DNA of 64,000 nt from RYN-230 sp963704995 (GCA_963704995.1 CAVPIM010000017.1:744001-808000), one strand, 5' to 3'. Positions 41,533 through 50,698 are shown, counted from the stretch's first letter. A program made the numbers and translations. Notes: generated by a model from the letters alone, not told the origin.

Positions 41533-42192
41533 CTACGGGCACGACGCGGTGACGGTCATGCCGGTGATCTGGGCCAGCGGAATGCTCACGACCGGCTGGC
41601 CGCCGTGCGGGCTGAGCCGGAGCATTCCATGGCTGGTGCCCCGGGGAATACCGCAGGTGATGACCGGACCGCGGGCCACCCTGAGATAGGCCGGCGGTGC
41701 CGCCGGCTGCGCTGGTGCCCACCACGTGACGATGACGCCGGCCAGCAGGCAGATCAGCGCCCCGGCCACCGTGTACCTGCCCCGCTGCAGTCTCCGGGCG
41801 GCGTCGCGGGCCAGCTCCAGCACGTACAGATCGAGGGTCGTGTTCTCGCGCCGGATGTCGTCGAGATCCTCGGGCTTGACATTGGTGCCCGCCTCGGCGC
41901 CGAGCGCCTGCCAGAGCCCCACAATGGCCAGCGCCAGGCCGCCGCCGATCAGGATGGTGATGACCGCGCGCCATCCGGTGGCCAGGTCACCTGCGGTGTC
42001 ACGTCCCTTGATGATGACACCGGTGGTGACCAGCGTGAGGAACGCCGCCAGGCCATTGCGCCACGCTTTTGCGCTGGCCCGGACGGCGTCCAGGGACCCG
42101 GCCGTGACGGTGGCGTAGCGGTCCCGGTCACCGAGGTCACTCGCGGTAGGAGCGCTGTCCGGCAGGCGGGCCGGCGGCGGGTTAGCGGCCAT
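41533..42192 (-). CDS. Three-helix membrane protein next to the TPR-CHAT gene
   Basis: 219 residues from ATG 42192. Two adjacent helices (LAAFLTLVTTGVIIKG and AVITILIGGGLALAIVGLWQALG), a cytoplasmic charged segment of about 45 residues (VKPEDLDDIRRENTTLDLYV, then LELARDAARRLQRGRYTV), a third helix (AGALICLLAGVIVTWWA) and a C-terminal extracytoplasmic beta-like domain with one Cys pair. No family recognised. Overlaps the upstream gene by 11 bp, so the two are one operon, divergent from the TPR-CHAT protease. Could be a partner or substrate of it (inference). Confidence 0.72.
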   Translation of the reverse strand: MAANPPPARLPDSAPTASDLGDRDRYATVTAGSLDAVRASAKAWRNGLAAFLTLVTTGVIIKGRDTAGDLATGWRAVITILIGGGLALAIVGLWQALGAEAGTNVKPEDLDDIRRENTTLDLYVLELARDAARRLQRGRYTVAGALICLLAGVIVTWWAPAQPAAPPAYLRVARGPVITCGIPRGTSHGMLRLSPHGGQPVVSIPLAQITGMTVTASCP

Positions 42193-42556
42193 GCCCGGGC
42201 GGGCGGGCCTGCTGGATGGGGAGCTCGACCCGGAAGCTCACGCCACAGCCGGTTCTTCCCTCGGGTGCGCCCTGGTGAGCATCGCCGCAGCCACACGTGA
42301 CGTCAACGGTGGTGTAACGCCATGCTGTGGCGGATTCGTCCTGGTCAGCCTCGGCCCGCCCGGTGCCCCGGACGCCGATCAGGCCGGGCAGCGCGGACAG
42401 GGTCTGCCGGTCATCGATTGTGTGCTGGCACCGCGGGCACCGGCCCCAGACCCGGGACGCGAGGACGTCGTCCCGGGAAATGACCTCCCCGTGCATATCC
42501 CCGCCTGCCTGGAGGCTCTGGTACGCCTTCTCAGTCCACGCGAAATCACTGGTCAT
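42182..42556 (-). CDS. Small cysteine-rich (zinc-ribbon-like) protein next to the TPR-CHAT gene
   Basis: 124 residues if started at ATG 42556 (MTSDFAWTEKAYQSLQAGGD); an upstream in-frame ATG at 42703 would add 49 residues of poor composition. Cysteines occur as CPRC (WGRCPRCQHTID) and CGC/CGV (VTCGCGDAHQG, TGCGVSF), a plausible zinc ribbon. Coupled by an 11-bp overlap to the membrane protein. Unknown function. Confidence 0.62.
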   Translation of the reverse strand: MTSDFAWTEKAYQSLQAGGDMHGEVISRDDVLASRVWGRCPRCQHTIDDRQTLSALPGLIGVRGTGRAEADQDESATAWRYTTVDVTCGCGDAHQGAPEGRTGCGVSFRVELPIQQARPPGHGR

Positions 42557-42745
42557 CTCGTATGGCCAGTCGCCGGCTCCGGCGTCATTGCAGTCATGGG
42601 CACGCGCTCCGTTCCCCCCAGCGGCCGCCCAGATCGGGCCTACATTAGATAAGCACACCCGCAGGCCACGCGCGGGCGGGCCAGGGCAATTGTTGGCGCC
42701 CAAGCGGAATGGGGTTTCGCGCGGCGCCGGGGGGAGGGCCCGCGG

Positions 42746-45582
42746 ATGACCAGATTCGGCCGCCGGGCACGGCGGCCAGCCCAGCGCGCCCAGGCGCCCG
42801 ACCTGGAAATACGAAGCATCCAGGGAAAGCTGGCGTTCGCCAAATACCGCCAGACCGGGCAGTCAGAGCTGCTGAACGTGGCGGCGGCCGCGTTCCAGGA
42901 CGCGGCCGCCGGCCGCCCTCCCCGCAGTACCGAGCGCGCAGTACACCTCGCCAACTACGCGGCCTGCCTGGAGGCCAGGTACAGCGACGGCGCTGGGGAG
43001 CCGGCCGACCTGGATATCGCCATCGCGAGTTTCCAGGAGGCCCTCGAAGCGATCACGGACCAGCATCCCGACCATGCCGGGATACTGTCGAACCTCGGCG
43101 CCTGCCTGCTCAGGCTTTTCGAGCGGGACGGGCATCCGGAGGACCTGGACGCAGCGATCATCCAGCAGCGGACCGCCGTGAACTCAACCCCCGGAATCAC
43201 TCCAAGCGCGCCCTGCGCCTGTCGAATCTCGGTGCGTCCTTGCGCACGCGTTTCGACCGGGACGGCGACTCAGGTGACCTGGACGCCGCGATCGGATTCG
43301 GCCAGGAGGCAGCGGACCTGCTCCAGCGAGGCGACGCTCAGCGCGCCGCCGCCCTGACGAATCTCGGAAACTCGCTGCTGATCAAGTACCAGGAGACCGA
43401 GGAACTGGCCGACCTGGAGCGCGCGGTGCAGGCCCAGCAGGAGGCCGTGAACGAGACCGAACGAGGCCAGCCGGGCTGGGCCATGCGCCAGTCCAACCTG
43501 GGCAACTGCCTGGAGAAGCGGTACTGGGCCACTCACCAGCCAGCGGACCTCGACGCCGCGATCGCCGCCGGGCAGCTGGCGGCGGGCGAGCCGGCCATGA
43601 GCACCGATCGCGCCGGTTACCTGTCGAACCTGGCTGGCTCCCGGCACGCACGCTTCCAGCGCGACCATGACGCAGCGGATCTGTCCGCAGCGATCGCCGA
43701 CGGCCAGGCGGCGCTGGAGCTGACCCCGCCCGGCCACCCAGACCGTGCGCTCTACCTCAAGAACCTGGGGAAGTACCGCCACACCCAGTTCGCCCAGACC
43801 CAGGATCGCGCCGACCTGGACGCCGCGATCGGGTACTGGCGTGACGCCAGCCAGGAGCCGACCAGCCCGCCCGATATGCGGCTGAGCGCGGCGCAACGGT
43901 GGGGCGAGGCTGCAGCCGAGGCCGGCCGGAGGCCGGAGGCCGTGGCCGGATACGTGACAGCGGTCGGCCTGCTCGCCGCGGTGGCCTGGACCGGCCTGGA
44001 CCGCAAGAGCCGGGCCGGGCAGCTCGCACGGTGGACCGGCCTGGCCGCGGATGCTGCCGCGTGCGCCGTGCGTGATGGCCAGGGCAGGCTGGCCGTGGAA
44101 CTGCTGGAGCAGGGCAGGTCGGTGCTCTGGAGCCAGGCGCTCAACCTGCGCACTGACCTGACCGAGCTGACCCGGGCGGCCCCGGCCCTGGCCGGGCGGG
44201 TGAATGACATCCGCAGCGAACTCGACCGGCCCCTGCCCGTGGACACTGCCCAGCCCGGATCGCCGGCCGGGGACGGTAACAGCGACCCGGCGGCCAGCCG
44301 CCGGTCCCGGGACCTGCAGGCCGCCATCGACCGGCGCAGGAGCCTGGCCCGGGAATGGACCAACCTCCTCGCGCAGGTGCGGGCCCTGAATGGGTTCGAG
44401 CACTTCCTGGCGGCCACTCCCTATCCGGAGCTGGCCGCCGCGGCGGATTCGGGCCCGGTCATCGTGGTCAACGCCAGCCAGTATGGCTGCCACGCGCTGA
44501 TCATCAGGAAAGGCCAGGACCACCCGCTGGCCGTCGAACTGGACGACGTGACCCTGAACATGATCGTGGGCCAGGCCAATACGTTGCTCCGCGCGGTGCG
44601 CGCGGGGGGCGCCCCGGGGCGTTCCTTCCCCGAGCGGGACCGGGACCGGCGCGCCGTCCTGGACGTGCTGGACTGGCTCTGGGCCGCGGTCGCCGCCCCG
44701 GTCCTGGCCCGGCTGTCCGGTGCGGCCACACCGCCAGCGGAGCCCGCCGGGACGGAGCCGGCCCAGGACCGCGGCGCGGCGCCACCGGCCCAGGTGCCCG
44801 GCCGGGCCGAGCTGCCGCGGGTGTGGTGGTGCCCGACGGGCCCGCTGACCGTGCTGCCTTTGCACGCGGCGGGTCACTATCCGCGGCTGGGTACCTCCGC
44901 CGCGGGCACCGATTCCGTGCCCGGCCGGGTCGTGTCCTCCTACACGCCGACGCTGGCCGCACTGCTGCGCGCCCGCGCGCGCCGCGCGCCGCAGACCGCC
45001 CGGCAGCTGGCCGTGGGCCTGCCCGAGACTCCCGGGCGGCCCCGGCTTCGCGCCGTCACCGAGGAGATGCGGGTGCTGGCCGACCATTTCCCGCCGGGCG
45101 AGCTCAACCACCAGCTCATCGGGCCCGCGGCCACGGGAGCTGACGTCCTGGCCACGATCGGGGCGCATACCTGGATCCACCTGGCCTGCCACGCGGGCCA
45201 GGACCAGAGCGACCCAGACCGGAGCGGCTTCTTCCTGTGGGATGGCCCGCTGACCCTCGGCGCCCTGGCTGAGCAGCCGACCCAGGGCCGGGACCTGGCC
45301 TTCCTGTCGGCCTGCCAGACCGCGGCCGGCAGCGTGGGCCATCTGGATGAGGCGATCCATCTCGCCGCGGCCATGCAGTTCCTCGGCTATCGCGGCGTCG
45401 TGGCCACGATGTGGACCATCGCCGACTCCCCCGCGCCCGCCGTCGCCGACACCTTCTACAGCGCCGTGGCGGGCCGCCCGGACGCGGCGTCTGACGCGCT
45501 GCACTCAGCCGCCAGCGCCCTGCGCCGCGACGATCCCACCAACCCGCTGCTCTGGGCGCCCTACCTCCACCTGGGCCTCTGA
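42746..45582 (+). CDS. TPR-repeat CHAT-domain (caspase-like) protease, one frameshift
   Basis: About 945 residues if one indel is repaired. ATG 42746 starts MTRFGRRARRPAQRAQAP and two TPR-like repeats (HLANYAACLEARYS, ILSNLGACLLRLFERDG). One C is missing from the C5 run 43188-43192 and the frame changes; it continues with RALRLSNLGASLRTRFDRDG and five more repeats to about 43860. After a helical linker comes the CHAT protease domain (about 44400-45582): catalytic His in WIHLACHAGQ (codon 45190) and Cys in LAFLSACQTAAG (codon 45313), both intact. TPR-CHAT proteins are sensor-proteases; a relative (Csx29) works with a type III-E CRISPR effector. No CRISPR is present here. Confidence 0.85.
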
Positions 45583-45732
45583 CCTCTGGATCCCTGGCCT
45601 CTGCTATCCCCGCCAGCATCACCCAGCACGGGTGGTTCCTGCGTGAGACCCGCCCAGCTAGCGTCAATCCATTGCGCACGGTTTTCAGCGCAGGCATGAT
45701 CCGTCACGGGCGAGCGGAACCAGGCCGATACT

Positions 45733-46830
45733 GTGAGTGACCCAGCGCCGGGCACGGCCCAGCCGTCCCTCGCCGCCAGGATCGACCAGCAGGCGTCGCA
45801 TCCGCTCACCTGGCAGGCCGTCGTCAAGCGGGCCGCCGTGGTCGCCGTGGCCGGCATCTCCCTCTACCTGGTGTTCCCGGCGATCACCGAGGTGCTCGCC
45901 TCCTGGCCGCGCCTGTCCACGCTGGATCCGCGGTGGTTCGCCCTGGCCATCGGGGCCGAGGTCGCCCACTTCGCCTGCACGTTCGCCCTGCAGCGCCTCG
46001 CGCTGCGGACGAGGGCCTGGTTCCCGGTCGTCACCTCCCAGCTGGCCGGCAACGCGATCACGCTGATCATGCCGGGGGGCGCCGCGGTGGGCGCCGCGGT
46101 GCAGTTCCGGATGCTGGCGGCCAGCGGCCGGGACACGAGCTCGACGGTCGGCGGGCTGACGGCGTTCTCCCTGCTCGGCGTGGGAGGGCTGCTGGCCCTC
46201 CCGATCTTCGCCCTGCCGGTCATCCTGGTGGGAGCACCCACCAACCGGGGCCTGGTCAACGCGGCCATCCTCGGGGCGGTGGGGTTCGTGGTCTTCGCCG
46301 CGCTCGGGGCGGTCATCCTGGCCTACGACGCACCGCTCCGCTGGTGCGGCCGGATGGCCCAGCGGGCCAGGAACTGGGTCTTGCGCAAGCGTCCCCCGCT
46401 CACCGGGCTGGACGACACCCTGCTCTTCCAGCGCAACGAAATCCGGGCGGCCCTGGGCGAGCAGTGGTGGCAGGCGCTCCTGCTCTCCGCCGGGCGCCTG
46501 GCGTTCGACTACCTGTGCCTGCTGGCCGCCTTGCGGGCCACCGGGGCCCGCCCGCGGCCCTCGCTGATCCTGGTGGCCTACGCAGTGGCCGGCGTGGTCG
46601 GGATGATCCCGGCCACGCCAGGCGGCCTCGGGCTGGTGGAGGCCAGCCTGACCGGGCTCCTGGTCCTCGCCGAGGTCAACTCCAGCCAGGCCGTGCTGGC
46701 CACGCTCACCTACCGGCTCGCCTCCTACTGGGCACCGCTGTGTGCCGGGCCGGTCGCCTACGGCCTGTTCCGGCTCCGGTACCGGAGCCACCCGCCACCC
46801 CCGCAGGCTACTGAGGCTTCACCGGCCTAG
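45733..46830 (+). CDS. Flippase-like/lysylphosphatidylglycerol-synthase TM family (YbhN-like) protein
   Basis: 365 residues from GTG 45733. Eight or so membrane helices with the UPF0104/LPG_synthase_TM phrases: LAGNAITLIMPGGAAVGAAVQFRML near residue 100, GRLAFDYLCLLAALRATG and the C-terminal MIPATPGGLGLVEASLTGLLV. These proteins move or modify polyprenyl- or glyco-lipids across the membrane. No synthetase domain is attached. Followed by a large palindrome. Confidence 0.88.
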   Translation: MSDPAPGTAQPSLAARIDQQASHPLTWQAVVKRAAVVAVAGISLYLVFPAITEVLASWPRLSTLDPRWFALAIGAEVAHFACTFALQRLALRTRAWFPVVTSQLAGNAITLIMPGGAAVGAAVQFRMLAASGRDTSSTVGGLTAFSLLGVGGLLALPIFALPVILVGAPTNRGLVNAAILGAVGFVVFAALGAVILAYDAPLRWCGRMAQRARNWVLRKRPPLTGLDDTLLFQRNEIRAALGEQWWQALLLSAGRLAFDYLCLLAALRATGARPRPSLILVAYAVAGVVGMIPATPGGLGLVEASLTGLLVLAEVNSSQAVLATLTYRLASYWAPLCAGPVAYGLFRLRYRSHPPPPQATEASPA

Positions 46831-46880
46831 CGCGGCCCGCCGCCGGCCTTTCCGCCGCCAGCACGGCCCTCCGCCGCCCG

Positions 46881-46912
46881 CATCCGGGGTAGACCTAGGT
46901 CTACCCAGGATG
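46881..46912. promoter_or_regulatory. 32-bp near-perfect palindrome
   Basis: Core GGGTAGACCTAGGTCTACCC (46887-46906) is a perfect palindrome without spacer; flanks CATCC/GGATG extend it to 32 bp with one mismatched pair. Fifty bp after the YbhN-like stop. Operator, cruciform or terminator. Confidence 0.7.
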
Positions 46913-47075
46913 TGGAGGCCAGCCCCCTGGCGCGCCATCGCATCACCGGGCAGGATGATGCCAGGGAAGCTATAAATCCACCCGCAGTCTGACGCCGATT
47001 TACCGGGTGCGTCGTATAATTGATCCCCTATACCAAAAGACTTCACAATATTTAGCGGCAGAGGGAATGGCAAAA

Positions 47076-47351
47076 ATGGAAAATCAAAGTGAGTTCTGGG
47101 CAGACGTCAGCGCCGTTGTCGTCACACCAGTCGCGATTGCCGCCGGGCTAGCCAAGGGCACCTATGACGCTTCGACTGACCACGGAGCTTTCATCGAAGG
47201 GTTCAACACGACGGCGAACCCCATTATCCGGGCCGGAAAGAATTTCGGTGCGCAGCACGGCCCGACCATCACCAAGGGAGTGGTTACCGGCGCTGCCGGC
47301 GCACTCGGCGCCCGCATCGTGCACGTCGGCCTGCGGGCCCTGAGACTCTAA
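47076..47351 (+). CDS. Small hydrophobic protein in an AT-richer segment
   Basis: 91 residues from ATG 47076 (MENQSEFWADVSAVVVTPVA), with GAGGG 10 nt upstream; ATG 47067 is in frame but too close to it. Glycine-rich amphipathic segments (KNFGAQHGPTITKGVVTGAAGALGARIV). A TATAAT at 47015-47020 could be its -10. Codon use and base composition are clearly less GC-rich than the neighbours, suggesting acquisition. Function unknown. Confidence 0.55.
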   Translation: MENQSEFWADVSAVVVTPVAIAAGLAKGTYDASTDHGAFIEGFNTTANPIIRAGKNFGAQHGPTITKGVVTGAAGALGARIVHVGLRALRL

Positions 47352-47352
47352 A

Positions 47353-47719
47353 CCAGCGTGGCAGGGGTGTGGCTGGTGAGGCGCGTGTTCGCTCGCCGGG
47401 CTTAAAGCGTGATAATGACAAACGCGGGGCGATTCATCATTCAGCGCCCCGCAGCTTAGCCATGCCCTGCCTTCGCACATTTTCACCAGCCTGTCCAGAG
47501 GCATCGGGCCATCAGATCACGGTCGCAGGTCCACCGGAAATAGTGACCTAAGCCCTCTATGTGGCCAGCAATTCATGTTATTCATTTCTAGAATTTTCCT
47601 GCGGTGTTTTGGTGATATGCCTGAATAGTCACCCAGGGGAAGAAACTGAAGGCTCGACGGCGAGAACTAGATCCTGTGAGCGCACCCCCTGCCACGAAGC
47701 CACTGAAGGGGGCACCGCT
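47353..47719. other. AT-richer non-coding stretch and phaB leader
   Basis: A perfect 8-bp hairpin GCGGGGCG/CGCCCCGC at 47424-47452 probably ends the small gene. The rest is AT-richer than the window and leads into phaB; no protein recognised. No copy of the 19-bp site found before the phasin gene was seen here. Confidence 0.5.
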
Positions 47720-48550
47720 ATGACAGCCACCATGAATCAGCAGCACCAGGAAACCGAAGGACAGCTCCCGCTCCGGGACCGGGTAGCGTTCGTGACCGGC
47801 GGGACCCGCGGTATCGGCGAGGCCATCGGCCACGCCCTGGCCGAGCAGGGCGCCTCAATCGCTGCCGGGTACTGGCGGCAGGACGAGCCGGCCAAGAAGT
47901 TCCTCGCCACCATGACCGAGGAGTACCCAGGCCGCCGCACCACCCTGCATGAAGGCAACATCGGCCACGCCGACGACTGCCGCCGTGTGCTGCAGGAGGT
48001 CATCGACCAGCACGGCCGGCTCGACATCCTGGTCAACAACGCCGGCATCACGATCGACAAGACCGTGGCCAAGATGACCGACGAGGACTGGCTCCGGGTC
48101 ATCTCCGTCAATCTCTCCGGGGCCTTCTTCATGGCCCAGGCGGCGCTGGATCACATGATCAAGCGGGGCACCGGGCGGATCATCAGCGTGTCCTCGGTCA
48201 TCGGCGAGACCGGGGCGATCGGCCAGGCCAACTACGCGGCGTCCAAGTCCGGCCTGTTCGGCCTGACCAAGACGCTGGCCAAGGAAGCCCTCTTCCAGCT
48301 CGCCCGCGCCGAGCGGCCCGCCGGGGACGGGGTCGGGCTGACCGTGAACGCGGTGACGCCGGGCTATATCGCGACCGACATGGTCGCGGCGATGCCGGAA
48401 CGGGTGCTTGACCGGGTACGCAGCCAGATCCCGGCCGGCCGGCTCGGCCGCCCGGAGGAGATCGCCCGCGTGGTCACGTTCCTGGCGGCCGACCAGTCCG
48501 CCTACATCACCGGGCAGATCTGGGCCGTCAACGGCGGAATGGACATGTGA
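47720..48550 (+). CDS. phaB: Acetoacetyl-CoA reductase (PhaB-type SDR)
   Basis: 276 residues from ATG 47720. Reduces acetoacetyl-CoA to (R)-3-hydroxybutyryl-CoA with NADPH, the second step of PHB synthesis. Classical SDR: TGGTRGIG cofactor motif near residue 28, NNAG (LVNNAGITIDK), catalytic Ser in SVSSVIGETGAIGQANYAASKSG with YxxxK, and the PhaB-like C-terminus GYIATDMVAAMPERVLDRVR. FabG-type activity cannot be excluded by sequence alone, but phaA follows 10 bp later and a phasin next, supporting PhaB. Confidence 0.92.
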   Translation: MTATMNQQHQETEGQLPLRDRVAFVTGGTRGIGEAIGHALAEQGASIAAGYWRQDEPAKKFLATMTEEYPGRRTTLHEGNIGHADDCRRVLQEVIDQHGRLDILVNNAGITIDKTVAKMTDEDWLRVISVNLSGAFFMAQAALDHMIKRGTGRIISVSSVIGETGAIGQANYAASKSGLFGLTKTLAKEALFQLARAERPAGDGVGLTVNAVTPGYIATDMVAAMPERVLDRVRSQIPAGRLGRPEEIARVVTFLAADQSAYITGQIWAVNGGMDM

Positions 48551-48560
48551 GGGAGCAGAC

Positions 48561-49748
48561 ATGAATGAGCGACCAGAAGTAATGATCCTTTCCGGCGTGC
48601 GGACCGGAATCGGCAAATTTGGCGGCGGTCTCGCGACCGTGCCGCCCTGCGATCTCGCCGCCGCCGTCGTGCGCGACGCGGTGGCCCGGGCCGAGGTGGA
48701 ACCCGCGGACGTGGGCCAGGCCGTCTTCGGCAACGTGATCCACACCGAGGCCAGGGATATGTACCTGGGCCGGGTGGCCGCCATCAACGGCGGCCTGCCG
48801 GCCAGCACGGCCGGGCTGACGGTGAACCGGCTGTGCGGCAGCGGGCTGCAGGCCATCATCTCCGCGGCCCAGGCCATCATGCTCGGTGATACCGACGCCG
48901 CGGTGGCCGGCGGGGCCGAGTCGATGAGCCGTGGGCAGTACTGGCTGCCCGACATGCGCTGGGGCCGGCGGATGCAGGACGCCGTCGCCGTGGACGCCAT
49001 GGTCGGCGCGGTCACCGACCCCTTCGATCACTGCCACATGGGCGTGACGGCGGAGAACGTGGCCGCCGAGTACGGGGTATCCCGGGCTGACCAGGACTCC
49101 TTCGCGGCCGAGAGCCACCGCCGGGCGGCCTTCGCCACGGAGGCGGGCTACTTCGCCGAGCAGATGACGCCCATCAACGTGGAATCCAGGAAGAGCACCA
49201 CGGTGTTCGCCGCTGACGAGCACATCCGGCCCGGGCTGAGCGCGGGCGACCTGGCGAAGCTGCGCCCAGCCTTCGACAAGAGCGGCTCGGTCACCGCGGG
49301 CAACGCCTCGGGAGTCAACGACGCGGCGGCCGCCGTGGTCCTGGCCAGCGCGCCTTATGCCGCCGAGCACGAACTGCGCCCCATCGGACGGCTCGTGGCC
49401 TATAGCCATGCCGGTGTGGAGCCGCGGGTCATGGGCATCGGCCCGATCCCCGCGGTACGCAAGGTGCTCGACCGGGCGCACATGAAGCTGGACGAGATCG
49501 ATCTCTTCGAGGTGAACGAGGCGTTCGCGGCGCAGGCGCTGGCCGTGATCCGCGAGCTTGGCCTGCCCGCCGACCGGACCAACCCGAACGGCAGCGGGAT
49601 CTCGCTCGGGCACCCGATCGGCGCGACGGGCGCCATCCTCTCCGTGAAGGCGCTGTACGAACTGCACCGGACCGGCGGCAAGTATGCGCTCGTCACGATG
49701 TGCATCGGGGGCGGCCAGGGCATCGCCGCAATTTTCGAAAGGGTTTAG
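48561..49748 (+). CDS. phaA: Acetyl-CoA C-acetyltransferase (beta-ketothiolase)
   Basis: 395 residues from ATG 48561 with GGGAG upstream. Condenses two acetyl-CoA to acetoacetyl-CoA. Catalytic residues: nucleophile Cys in VNRLCGSGLQAI (about residue 92), His in GHPIGATGA and second Cys in VTMCIGGGQGIA. Length normal. Operon with phaB (10-bp gap); the phasin gene follows after its own promoter. Confidence 0.94.
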   Translation: MNERPEVMILSGVRTGIGKFGGGLATVPPCDLAAAVVRDAVARAEVEPADVGQAVFGNVIHTEARDMYLGRVAAINGGLPASTAGLTVNRLCGSGLQAIISAAQAIMLGDTDAAVAGGAESMSRGQYWLPDMRWGRRMQDAVAVDAMVGAVTDPFDHCHMGVTAENVAAEYGVSRADQDSFAAESHRRAAFATEAGYFAEQMTPINVESRKSTTVFAADEHIRPGLSAGDLAKLRPAFDKSGSVTAGNASGVNDAAAAVVLASAPYAAEHELRPIGRLVAYSHAGVEPRVMGIGPIPAVRKVLDRAHMKLDEIDLFEVNEAFAAQALAVIRELGLPADRTNPNGSGISLGHPIGATGAILSVKALYELHRTGGKYALVTMCIGGGQGIAAIFERV

Positions 49749-49787
49749 CCCAACTCCGCCCAGAGGGGCGCGCATCACCCCCCGTGC

Positions 49788-49819
49788 TTGACAAATCAAC
49801 CAAACTGCGTAGTATAACT
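49788..49819 (+). promoter_or_regulatory. Strong promoter of the phasin gene
   Basis: TTGACA (49788-49793), 16 nt, TAGTAT (49810-49815); TATAAC (49813-49818) is an alternative -10. The 19-bp repeat site covers the -10. Confidence 0.78.
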
Positions 49820-49824
49820 AGCAA
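49806..49824. promoter_or_regulatory. 19-bp site, copy at the phasin promoter
   Basis: TGCGTAGTATAACTAGCAA; 16 of 19 bases equal the copy at 50245. Partly palindromic. Overlaps the -10. Confidence 0.72.
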
Positions 49825-49847
49825 GAGGCCAACCCGAGGAGAAGAAA

Positions 49848-50171
49848 ATGACTGATACCCGTATTGCCGGCCAGGATGTTCAGGACGAGATCCTGAACAT
49901 GGTCCGCAAGAGCCAGGACACCGTGGTCAACGCCATCAAGCACTGGACCGACGCGATCCAGTCGATGACCCCGTCGATGCCGATGCCGAGCCTGCCCTAC
50001 AGCGACAAGCTGCCCAAGCCCGAGGAGTTCGTGGCCAACGCCTACGACTTCGCCGAGCAGCTGCTCGCCAGCCAGCGGAAGTTCGCCGAGAGCGTGCTGC
50101 ACGCGACCACGCCGATGATTGCCGCCAAGAACGGCACCCCGGCCAGGAAGACCGACTCCCAGGCCAAGTGA
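49848..50171 (+). CDS. Phasin-like granule-associated protein
   Basis: 107 residues from ATG 49848 with GAGGAG upstream. A small amphipathic helical protein: ILNMVRKSQDTVVNAIKHWTDAIQSM, a Pro/Met hinge (TPSMPMPSLPYSDKLPKPEEF), then VANAYDFAEQLLASQRKFAESVLHATTP and a basic Lys tail. This layout is typical of actinobacterial phasins, which coat polyhydroxyalkanoate granules. Position directly after phaB-phaA supports the role. Has its own strong promoter. Confidence 0.85.
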   Translation: MTDTRIAGQDVQDEILNMVRKSQDTVVNAIKHWTDAIQSMTPSMPMPSLPYSDKLPKPEEFVANAYDFAEQLLASQRKFAESVLHATTPMIAAKNGTPARKTDSQAK

Positions 50172-50182
50172 CCAAGTAGCCG

Positions 50183-50215
50183 CGCGGCGGACCAGGGTTT
50201 CCCGGGTTCGCCGCG
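50183..50215 (+). terminator. Hairpin after the phasin gene
   Basis: CGCGGCG...CGCCGCG, 7-bp arms with an additional inner CC/GG pair, followed by TTT. Confidence 0.6.
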
Positions 50216-50244
50216 TTTGCGCATTCCTGGCCGCCGCGCCTTCG

Positions 50245-50263
50245 TGCGTACTATACTTAGCAA
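50245..50263. promoter_or_regulatory. 19-bp site, copy upstream of the XRE gene
   Basis: TGCGTACTATACTTAGCAA, 30 bp before the XRE start. Includes TATACT as a possible -10. Suggests the XRE protein binds both copies and regulates itself and the phasin. Confidence 0.72.
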
Positions 50264-50293
50264 ACGGCTTGTTCCAGCCAAGCAGGGGGTTCC

Positions 50294-50698
50294 GTGCCAG
50301 ATCCATGGGCTGCCCAGAGGGACGCCCTCGGCGCCTACATCCGCAGCCAGCGCAAGCTCGCCAACCTGTCACTGCGCCAGCTAGCCGAGCTGACCAGCCT
50401 GTCGAACCCCTACCTGAGCCAGATCGAGCGCGGGTTGCACCAGCCATCCGTCCGCGTCCTCAAGCTCCTGTCGGACGCTCTCAACGTCTCCGCGGAAACG
50501 CTGCTGGCCGAGGCCGGGCTGCTGGATCCCGGCCGCCCCGCGACCACCGGCCCGGCCGTCGACCCAGATTCGGGACCGTCCCTGCCGGACGTGGAGGCCG
50601 CCATCGGCGCCGATCCGCGGCTGGGCGAGGACCAGAAGGCCGCCTTGATCACCGTGTACCGGAGCATGCTCGGGCCAATGTCAGCGAGCCGGGCCTGA
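50294..50698 (+). CDS. XRE-family regulator, probable PHA-granule regulator
   Basis: 134 residues from GTG 50294. N-terminal HTH (residues 10-65): LGAYIRSQRKLANLSLRQLAELTSLSNPYLSQIERGLHQPSVRVLKLLSDALNVS. The C-terminal part is a Pro-rich linker and one helix (LGEDQKAALITVYRSMLG), without a known sensor domain. Shares a 19-bp upstream site with the phasin gene. By analogy with PhaR-type repressors it may sense granules or PHB, but it is from another family; this is inference. Its 3' end overlaps the convergent esterase gene by 18 bp. Confidence 0.88.
   Translation: MPDPWAAQRDALGAYIRSQRKLANLSLRQLAELTSLSNPYLSQIERGLHQPSVRVLKLLSDALNVSAETLLAEAGLLDPGRPATTGPAVDPDSGPSLPDVEAAIGADPRLGEDQKAALITVYRSMLGPMSASRA

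Noticed and set aside
43270..45504. Minus-strand 744-codon ORF
   Set aside because: Shadow of the TPR-CHAT gene; His/Gly/Arg-rich and without recognisable motifs.
41533..45582. A type III-E CRISPR (Csx29-like) interpretation of the TPR-CHAT protease
   Set aside because: No gRAMP effector, CRISPR repeat or other cas gene is present in the window; only the domain pairing is shared.
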